Part shown: positions 56,241 to 64,000 of the stretch, one piece after another
How positions within the stretch are numbered: the stretch's first letter is position 1
Layout: each line of letters starts with the position of its first letter
Translations under genes and position numbers: made by a program
DNA from: Cerioporus squamosus
Taxonomy: Eukaryota > Basidiomycota > Agaricomycetes > Polyporales > Polyporaceae
DNA length: 64,000 nt
Direction of reading: 5' to 3'
NCBI GenBank assembly: GCA_022592435.1
Contig: JABYQS010000047.1
Coordinates: 62,001 to 126,000 of the forward strand
The notes under the pieces: generated by a model
The model's input: the letters and a program-made list of their open reading frames with translations, nothing else
Told to the model about the DNA's origin: nothing
Databases searched by the model: none

Positions 56241-57418
56241 AGTGTCTCCGTGCAGGACGAATGCGGCCGAGGGCGAGGGCGAGGGCGGGCATGGGAGATG
56301 TGGCGCGTATGGCCTAGCCTGAGAGGAGCGCATATTCTGTGGGCTCGAAGGATCACTGAAGGTGTGTATTCTCACTTCATCTCCATGCAGGCAGATGTAT
56401 GCACTTTCGCCGTTCAGTGCTTATTGTCTGTCTGTGTCGCAGACGAGCGCGTGCGTACGATGGACCTCCATAGTAACCTGTGTCATCGATACGGGGACCG
56501 CAAAGTGAGTGAGTTCAGCTGTCCGTATTGCCCTCGCAAGTGACTAACTCCAGCGACCTTCAAGCATGCTACAATTGTGTGCTGAAACGTCTTTTGTGTT
56601 ACGTAGTTTCCTTGCTCGATTCGACGTGTGGCGAACATACCGTTCCGTCTCCTCCACTGGTACTCCATACCCGTGCGTTGGGCCTTTGCGCGGTGAGAGT
56701 GCCGATGGACTGCAGTCTGCAGCGAGCCAGCGGAAGGCCACCCAAAATGCCGTCGTCGTCGGATGCGGCGAGGACCTGCACTGATTAATATCAATAACTA
56801 CGTAGAAACGCCGAGTCGCGACAGGGTTCCCAACCTCATCGACTCCGTATAGCAATCCGAAACAGTGGCGTCATCCTCACAGAAGCGCTTAGCGGTCGTT
56901 GCCCCGCTACTTACCCGCACCTCGATTCCGCATTCGCCGGAGCAGTTGGACGACCCGCCACCATGAGCGGACCCATCTAACGTCCGCAGAGGTCGGTCGA
57001 AGGCTCGAAGTCATTCATTCCCGCCTCGCCCGAGCGAGCGCGACGTCGGGGCGCTCCGCAACAGGCGCACCAATCGCTAGCCATCGCCATCAGAACCCGA
57101 GTCGGGGTCGACCATCGCATGTCTGTTAGCGCAAGCTTCTCCAGATCCCCGCCCCCGATCTCCTCCTGCAATGTTCTATCAGACGCAGCAGGCGACCAAC
57201 AGACGAAACGTACGCCTTACACCCGGAACAGGACCCGCTCGCCGGGTCTATACAAGACATGCCGTCGGAGGCGCCGCATCGTGCTGGTGACCGCTTGCAG
57301 CCGCAGCGGGGGCACTCTCTGCGTTCGCCCCGAGAACGCCACGACGGCGCAGGTTGCCCACTGTCTACTGCTACTGTCCTTCATCCCTTCGCTGGGTACG
57401 ACCACGTAGCTTTCCCTC
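56241..57418. other. Intergenic, no supported gene
   Basis: Short overlapping frames only. The right end is the promoter of the DUF6534-like copy B. Confidence 0.45.
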
Positions 57419-59350
57419 ATGGAGGTACCGTCAATTGATCCTCAACCGCTGTGAGTGACATGTCTATCGTGCGTTCACCGCCGCCCGTTCAACACCATAC
57501 TGATGCCGGTGTCGTTCTGTTTCTCAGGATTGCGCCCCTGGTACGTGTACGATATCCCGAGTTCCATGGATATCGGCTCACAGCTTCCTCTTGCGATGTT
57601 CAGTTCCTTGCCAACTCGCTGAACTGGCTCGCACTTGGCGTGCTCCTCGTGCAATGTTGTGCGTATAAATGGCTGCTCTCACATTGCTCGTGACGTCTCG
57701 TTCTCACGAAGACTGGATCTCGATTGTGTTGCAGGCTTCTACTTGCAGAACTTCCCCACTGATCAGCGTTGGATTCGCGTTCTCGGTATGTCAAAGTTAT
57801 AGCATGCAAGTCCTGGCCCTGCTAATCGAGGATTACATGGGCAGTCGCGTCGATATTCGTGCTCGAGCTCGTTCAGACGGCTACTACGACACACCAAGCA
57901 TGGTGGTATACAGTAACGAATTGGAACAATCCGGGCGCATTGTTGACGTTCCCATGGTCCGCGATGACGGTGCCGATCATGGCAGGAATCAGTATGTCTT
58001 CTCGACTTCCCGTCTTCGTACGTAGTTCAGCCCGTGTATTGACGTATGGGCCTCCCCTCCAGTTGCGGCCATTGTGCAGATGTTCTACGCATGGTGCGCG
58101 CTCAGCTCGATTGTCGGATGAGAGAGGGTTATTGAGGATTCTGTGCAGGAGAATCTTCGTGTTATCATCGAATTGGATACTGCTTGGAATGGCCGCTTTA
58201 ATTGTTCTGGTGAGTCGCATCGGTTCCTACTGTCTAATGTCTGTCCAACCACACCCTCCTCCCGCTCCCCAGCTCGCTCTTCTCCAATCAATCACGTCCA
58301 TCGTTGTCTCCGTGATGGTAAGTCCAGTCCCCGCTCCTCCTTCAGACCGTGACCCACACGACGACGCGACGCGCAGTTCCAACTCAACGCTACGCCCGTA
58401 GAGCTTGAAAAGCTACGCCATGGCTTCGAGGTACGTTCGAACTTCGCGCGGGCCACCAGCGAAGAGAGACAGCTTTAACCCGCCGTCTGGCAACAGTTGT
58501 GGATCACGTCCAGCTTCGTGTGTGACGTACTCATTGCCGGCAACATGCTCTTCATCGTATGTATCCTGTCACCCTCTTGGTTTTCTACCGATGGATTCAC
58601 CCTCTCTATCTATAGCTGTACACAGTCAGGAATCAGAGTATTTGGGAACGGGCCAGCGGGCTTGTTGGGAGACTGATCGGTATCACCATCGGTACTGGCG
58701 CAGCGATCGCCCTATGTGGTGCCCTCACCCTCGGGCTCTTCGCGACGACCGTTGGAGCTAGCTTCCAATATCTCCCTGCGTGAGTTTCCCCTTCGCACTC
58801 CTGCGGAGGCATTCTGCTAATGGCCTCCATCTGCGTCCGCAGAGCATACATCTGGGGCAAGCTGTACGTTACGATTGCGCAGGGTACGCATGCGTGTTGC
58901 GAGCTGACAAGACTTGGGCTACAGGTACTCGAACAGCGTCATGGTCAGCCTCAACTCTCGCAAAGCACCCAACGCAGTAGGGAGCACGACGACAGACTAC
59001 GAGTCCTACTCGATGCGCTTCCAGACGCGCGACACGTACCGCGAAACCTTCGGAGCGGTAGGTCTCCTGTCTCTTACCCCTCATCCTCCAACACTCCCCT
59101 ATCCACCTTATCGGCTGCCTCTGCGCAATGAATACGAAGCTGACCGGGACCCCCGTTTGACGTTTCACAGGTGTCCGATGTTGGGGACTTCAAAACTGCC
59201 GCTGGGCTCTCGCGGCGGAGCGGGGCGCACCAGCGCGACTCCGCCGACGCGTTCGCGTCTCAGTCGAAGCACGGCCTCGGGCCGCGGAGCATGGAGGACG
59301 GGAGCCAGATCTCGGGACTCTCTGAGGACACCCGGGTGCCGGTTGCATGA
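57419..59350 (+). CDS. DUF6534-type seven-helix membrane protein, copy B
   Basis: First exon, ATG at 57419 (MEVPSIDPQPL), joins IAPL and then FLANSLNWLALGVLLVQ, helix 1. Later exons show FYLQNFPTDQRWIRVL, WWYTVTNWNNPGALLTFPW, AAIVQMFYAW joined to RIFVLSSNWILLGMAALIVL, LWITSSFVCDVLIAGNMLFI, LIGITIGTGAAIALCGALTL, FATTVGASFQYLPAYIWGKL and YSNSVMVSLNSRKAPN, the family signature KLYSNS-x3-SLN. The tail ends EDTRVPVA and TGA at 59348-59350. About ten small introns. The 'QxFYAWRI' and 'KLYSNS' blocks are typical of the family; its role (possibly sensing or transport) is unproven. Exon borders at the N-terminus are my best in-frame choice. Confidence 0.8.
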
Positions 59351-61039
59351 GCGCGTGCGCTTTTCCCCTGTTCGCCTGTGGTTGTGGACCTCGAGCAAGT
59401 TGGAGGTCTGTCTATACTGTCTGCTATTTGCTTTTTGCTGTCTGCTGTCTGCCGACTACTGTCTGTACTGTACTATTTTGTCGCTGCGCGAGCTTGCTAC
59501 ACGCTACATAGGGCCAGCTGCTAATATACCCGATCTTGGAGGACGGATTGGATACCTATGTACCATACGTGTGCCGACTTGGTTCAACGATACGTAGGTG
59601 AGTGGTCCTTTCCTTCAGGTGGGTTTTCAGTAATAGTAATTATTTAAGCAGACCTGCCAATCTGATAGATCCGGTAGTTGAACCAACTGGTTCAATAGCG
59701 CTTTTGATCTCTCAGCAGGCGCTTATGCACTAAGATAGGGCCTTTGACTCGCTCTTCACCGTACCAGCTTGTACCCAGTTGTGCCTACCTGCAAGAATGA
59801 GTGGTGTACTCCTGTGCAACATGAAGTACGGATTGGTATGGCTAGTTGCTTCTTTTCTGTGTCAAGGCTTACGCCCAGATTGCAGGTGCGTTCCGCTTCC
59901 GCATACGACACTGCCGACAAACGCGGCAAACGGGTTTTAGAGCATGGCTTAGTTGGCCCATCGTCTAGTACCCGCAAGCTGGAATCACCGAGCGAGTGTC
60001 CACGAGGATGGACTTGAAGAGAAGCTTTAAAGATGCTTCCTACACTCGGACCGAGATCGCAGTGCTTCTTGCGTGCGTCCGACTCGGACGCCATCGCGCC
60101 CTGTGCGTTCAGCCACTTGTCCGACTGGGACCGTGCGGCGCAACGCTATTGTCGTTAGTTCGTTCATGTCAAATATTCATTATGCGACAAGGAGCTGGGA
60201 CGGATACTTACGATCCACTTCGACTACACAGGATCTGTTCGAATGCCCTGCACGGAGTTGCAGAAGATGCTCAGCCACGCCAACCACGAACACCGGATGC
60301 GTCCCTTCCGCCGGAACCATGGATGCATCATGCATTCACGCATGTCTCAGGTGTCTCCCTTGTGAAAGTGTGGCTTGACGTATAGCGAGTACTAGTACTA
60401 GTACCATCTTTGCTCCACCGGTAAGTAACCCTCCTTGACCGCAGCCTCCAGCAGCACATAGACCGGCGCAGGAGAGGTCCTTGTGATCGGTCCCACTCAT
60501 CTGTAACATCCCTCGAGTCCTTGTCATCTGATGCATTGTCGGCTTCAAGATGAAGTTGCTCGAGACTCAGTAGCTCTGATGATCTCGCGCCAAGGCCGGT
60601 TCTTGAGGGCACGGATCGAGGAGACCTGTCAGTGTCACTGCGGTTTGGACCCTTTGCACAGGCTCCCGTTCGACGAGGGGTTGGAAAAGCTTCGGAACAG
60701 GTTGACGAACGCCCCGCGCGGACGGGACCCGAAGCACGTTCGGAACCAATGCGGAGTACTATACTACCACTGCGGGGATACCACGGTTGAACACTGACAG
60801 GCAGATGTCGGCGTTGAACGCGCAAAGGGAAGCAACAATGAAGTAAATACTAAAGACCAACGATACAGACCGGTATATACATAGCGCACGGATAGGGTTA
60901 CAGAGCGCAAAGCTAAGAGAGCGAACGGTATCAACTGTAAGTAGAGTGAACGACAGTGGACCACGACCCAATGGGAAACAAAGGAACGAACGAGCTGCAC
61001 GGGCGAGAGGCCTCGCCACCAAGACGATATGCTCGCAGC
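59351..61039. other. Intergenic, one simple repeat, no supported gene
   Basis: The first part has a CTGTCTG/TGCTGTCTG-rich tract (about 59407-59472). At about 59661-59695 lies the inverted repeat TTGAACC-AACT-GGTTCAA. The frame at 60531-60797 (+) includes CQCHCGLDPLHRLPFDEGLE but has no partner exons and an equally long antisense frame, so I do not call it. Confidence 0.45.
59407..59472. repeat. CTGTCTG-rich low-complexity tract
   Basis: Repeated CTGTCTG / CTGCTGTCTGC units directly visible just after the DUF6534-like stop codon, probably in its 3' UTR. Confidence 0.7.
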
Positions 61040-63302
61040 TCAGTCGCGGGCAGCGTGCTCGACGAGCTCCGCCGCAGCCTTGGACCTCGGCGTGATCTTG
61101 CTCTTGAACTTCTTCGGACGCCTACAGTGCCCACCCACACCAGTCAGCGTTCAGCCACCATCTGTCAGTCTGGCAAGCAGATGCACTCACGAGACGCCTC
61201 CAGGCATGAACTCGGCCCTGGGGAAGGGCTGGCCCTCCGCCGCGGTAATATTGAACGCAGCCAAGAACTGCGCGATCATGAGCCAGCTCGAGTCCTCCGA
61301 GAAGTACTTGCCCGGGCACACACTGGCCGCACGTGTCATCACCTCTCTCCCCAGGATGTCAAATGTCAGGGTGAACGAAACTCACCGTCGGCCGAACCCG
61401 AAGACGAAGCGGCTCGGGTCGTTGGCGCTGCAGTCAAACGTGCCGTCCGGGCGGAGGAACCGCTCGGGCTTATAGGAGTCGGGGTCTGGGTAGCGCTCTG
61501 GGTCGTGGCAGATGCCCCTGCAAGTCGGAGGAGAGCAGCGTCAGTGATCAGACGTCGTGATGACATTGAGCATGAGAAGAAGGACGCGCGTACCAGACGT
61601 TGCCCATGACGATCGCCCCGCCGGGAATGTGCATGCCCTTGTAGACGTCGTCCGAGCGCAGTTTGTGCGGGATACCTATTCACCACGAGGACGGCAGGCA
61701 TGTCAGCAACTCGGCGACTTCGGGGAGAGGGCACGGTGTGCACGCACCCGTAGGAGCAGGCGGGTGCCAGCGGAAGGTCTCCTTCATCATGGCCGTGACG
61801 TACGGCAGGCTATCCTTGTCGGAGTAGTCGGGGAGGCGGTGGTTGCCTACGACACGGTCGATCTCCTCTTGGCCCTTCTTCTGGATGTCGGGGTAGAGGA
61901 TCATTGCGAGGAGGAACGACTCTGCGTTGCTGACGGCCTGTAACGTCGCGTCGGGGTTAGCGCGTGCACCAGCGGGTAAGTGCAGATACATACAGTGTCG
62001 AAACCAGCTGTGCGGAGGAAGGTCAGCGACTGCCGTTGCAGAGGGAAGAGACGGACACGGACCTCCGTACGCGAGCGTCGCGGTGTCCCGAATCGTGTTC
62101 TCCAGCTCGGATCCGTCTGCCGGGGCCATCTCTTGCAGCAGGGTGGCAGCGTACGATGTCCTCGCTGTGCCCTTGGCCTACATAGCGAGACGTTAGTGAC
62201 AGCAACCGTAAGCATGTCAATGCTAGCCTCAAACATACCAGCGACTCCTTGACTTGAGCAAACGGCTTGCACCTCATGTCCTCCAAGTCCGTCCGCCATC
62301 GCTGTAGTCCGGGCAGAGCGGTCTGACCGCCCATCCACGACGGGAGTCCTTGCACTGGGAGAGAAAACTTCAGCCTCGAGGTCGAAGGACGGCCATAGAG
62401 GAAGGAAGAACCTACCGATAGCCAACGGGTTAAGCAGCCACAGCGGCGGACTGAGCCCGACAGCGACGACGTCCATGACGTCTTGCGCGGTCTGCACGAA
62501 CGGATCCTGCGCGTTCTCGACGGTTACCCCATACGTGACGTCCATGATGAGCTGCCCGGCGCGACTGCACGGATATGCTCAGCATGTTGCACCCTGACGA
62601 CATGCAACTTGAAGGGCACTCACAGCTGTATGTGCTCGAACACACCCTCGGGATCGCGCAGGAGGTTCTGCAGATACCTCGCGACGACCATTCGGTGCGA
62701 CGGCTCGACGGAGCGCAGGAACGCCTGGTTGGTGTACTTCTCCTGGAGCAGGCGCCGCTGAGAGCGCCACAGCTGGCCATAGGGCATGAACCCAAAGTTC
62801 CATTTGCTATGCCCAACCCTAGAAGACGTGACATCGTGAGCAAACGCGCATACTGCGCAGCGAGCGGCGGCAGCATCCATACTTACAAGTCAATCAGAGG
62901 AAACGCCGGGCGGTCAGAGTAGATGCCGAAGCGGCCCTCGAGTAGGTCGTTCGTCGCCTCCGCCGAGTTAAGCAGGATGATTGACTTGCCGAACACCTGC
63001 AAGTGGATGACATCGCCTGCAAACACGAAGTCAGCGACTGGACACGACTTAGAACGATCCCGGGGGGACGGGGACTGCGCATACTTACCATAGAGCTTCC
63101 CCCACTCGGCGAACGTCCTCCAGGGGTTGTTACGCGGGATGTCCAGGATGTTGCCCAGAATAGGCAGGGGCGTGGGCCCAGGCGGCAGCTTCGACCGCGC
63201 ACGGCTGCGGCTCCAGTACTGCACCGCGGCGGAGACGAGCACGAGCAGAAGCGCGCTTGCCACGAAGGTGGGCGAGGCTCGAGGGGTGTCGATGAGGGTC
63301 AT
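61040..63302 (-). CDS. Cytochrome P450 monooxygenase, microsomal
   Basis: NADPH-P450-reductase-dependent oxidation of an unknown substrate at the ER. The ATG at 63302 gives [18 protein letters not shown] with a membrane anchor, then the Pro-rich hinge [19 protein letters not shown]. Exons show [33 protein letters not shown] (C-helix WxxxR), [14 protein letters not shown] (I-helix AGxDT), the ExxR motif [26 protein letters not shown], and the heme loop FGFGRR joined to VCPGKYF with the Cys ligand. It ends [12 protein letters not shown] and TGA at 61040-61042. About twelve introns, one splitting the heme motif. All key residues are present. The style is that of expanded basidiomycete CYP families; I do not assign a number. 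Confidence 0.93.
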
Positions 63303-64000
63303 CGCGGGTCGCAAGGCACAGGGCAAAGGACGACGGACGCAGAAAGAGCGTGCGGTACTGTGACGGTATCGAAGGTCGAAGTGGAAGTTCGGAACTCCGA
63401 ATTCCCTATGGCACTGGCGGCCTGCAGCTGAGCTTCCCGCGGGACGGTGTCTTGTACGGCTTATGGGTGATCCTGTAGGAGGCCGCTGATTGCGAAGAGG
63501 CTGATTTCTGCGCCCGGCCGTCGAGGTCCACGTCAAAAGCTGTGTAGCAGTGTGTAGCGTGCTCGGATGAGACGAACAGCAATTGGGCACCGTGCAGTGT
63601 GCACAGCGTCCGCGGAGGCGCGAAAATGATTTCTTCTGCTAGATCTGCGACTAGCCCGGCATCATACACGCTATGGCTATGTGGAGTTTCGAATGATGGG
63701 TTGGCGAGGAAGCAGCACGCGTGCGTCCAGGTGCATGCTCATCAGAATCATCGGGCATCACTTGGACCATGGATACTGTACTTACTTCATCAGCGGCCTG
63801 TGCCCGCGTACGGCTCTATAGGGCTCTATCTGTGCCGCCGGCCAGGCTCGGCCGGGAAGAAGGACCCTTCAAGTTTCTGACCCTTTCTGTTGGGACGTCA
63901 CTCGCAGGAGACTATAGGTTAAGCGATTCAGAGTCGGAGAGAGACCGCTGACACCCTGTGTTTAAACGTACTTATACCGGAACGTACCCAGTTTTCATCA
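63303..64000. other. P450 upstream region to window end
   Basis: No supported gene. Must hold the P450 promoter. Short frames at 63406-63669 (-) and 63599-63880 (+) overlap each other and have no motif. Confidence 0.45.

Noticed and set aside
60531..60797. 88-codon plus-strand frame with CQCHCGLDPLHRLP
   Set aside because: No splice partners, no recognised motif, and a 165-codon antisense frame overlaps; insufficient to call.
6829..63302. A terpenoid gene cluster built from GGPP synthase, MFS exporter, P450 and HMG regulators
   Set aside because: No terpene cyclase is present, the genes are up to 55 kb apart with housekeeping genes between, and the GGPPS-GCN1 pairing points to primary metabolism.
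1..64000. tRNA, rRNA, CRISPR array, transposase or reverse transcriptase
   Set aside because: No T-loop/B-box pattern in a plausible cloverleaf, no spaced repeats, and no DDE or YxDD-type reading frame was seen on either strand.

Overview
The window reads as nuclear DNA of a basidiomycete fungus, most likely an Agaricomycete and perhaps Polyporales-like. This is inferred from coding regions cut by many 45-75 nt GT-AG introns, frequent divergent gene pairs, and families typical of mushroom-forming fungi: DUF6534-type membrane proteins, DUF6697-type proteins, a basidiomycete-style cytochrome P450 and a small cysteine-rich family. No bacterial operons, CRISPR arrays, rRNA or convincing tRNAs were seen.

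Layout. 1-119 (-) is the 5' end of a peroxisomal-type carrier gene, divergent from 943-2929 (+), a 3-hydroxyacyl-CoA dehydrogenase. A gene-poor stretch follows with one small Cys-rich gene (5080-5551, +). 6829-8265 (-) is a geranylgeranyl diphosphate synthase, divergent from 8533-17671 (+), the giant HEAT-repeat translational regulator GCN1. 17905-20238 (-) is a DHA2-type MFS exporter with an apparent frameshift near its C-terminus. 21173-27880 holds a tandem duplication of an HMG-box gene plus over 1 kb of its upstream DNA. Then come a YCII-domain gene (29183-29607, -), a family X DNA polymerase (30264-32587, +), a DUF6534-like seven-helix protein (33884-35956, -), an unrecognised gene split by a 904-nt intron (36536-38759, -) and a small mitochondrial membrane protein (39075-39743, +).

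The right third carries a small basic protein (42111-42714, -), a glutaryl-CoA dehydrogenase (43449-45305, -), two DUF6697-like coiled-coil genes (45956-47564 and 49601-51962, both +) flanking a small gene with one in-frame stop (47874-48287, -), a second YCII gene (52147-52718, +), several single-exon candidates (53-56 kb, -), a second DUF6534-like gene (57419-59350, +) and a cytochrome P450 (61040-63302, -).

The conserved genes cover acyl-CoA catabolism, isoprenoid precursor supply, amino-acid-starvation signalling and DNA repair. The accessory genes are mostly lineage-specific, and four families occur as pairs inside the window (HMG-box, YCII, DUF6534, DUF6697). I see no coherent biosynthetic cluster. 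The most unusual items are the spliced genes a simple ORF scan misses, the 904-nt intron, the HMG-box duplication with internal repeats, and three coding disruptions.
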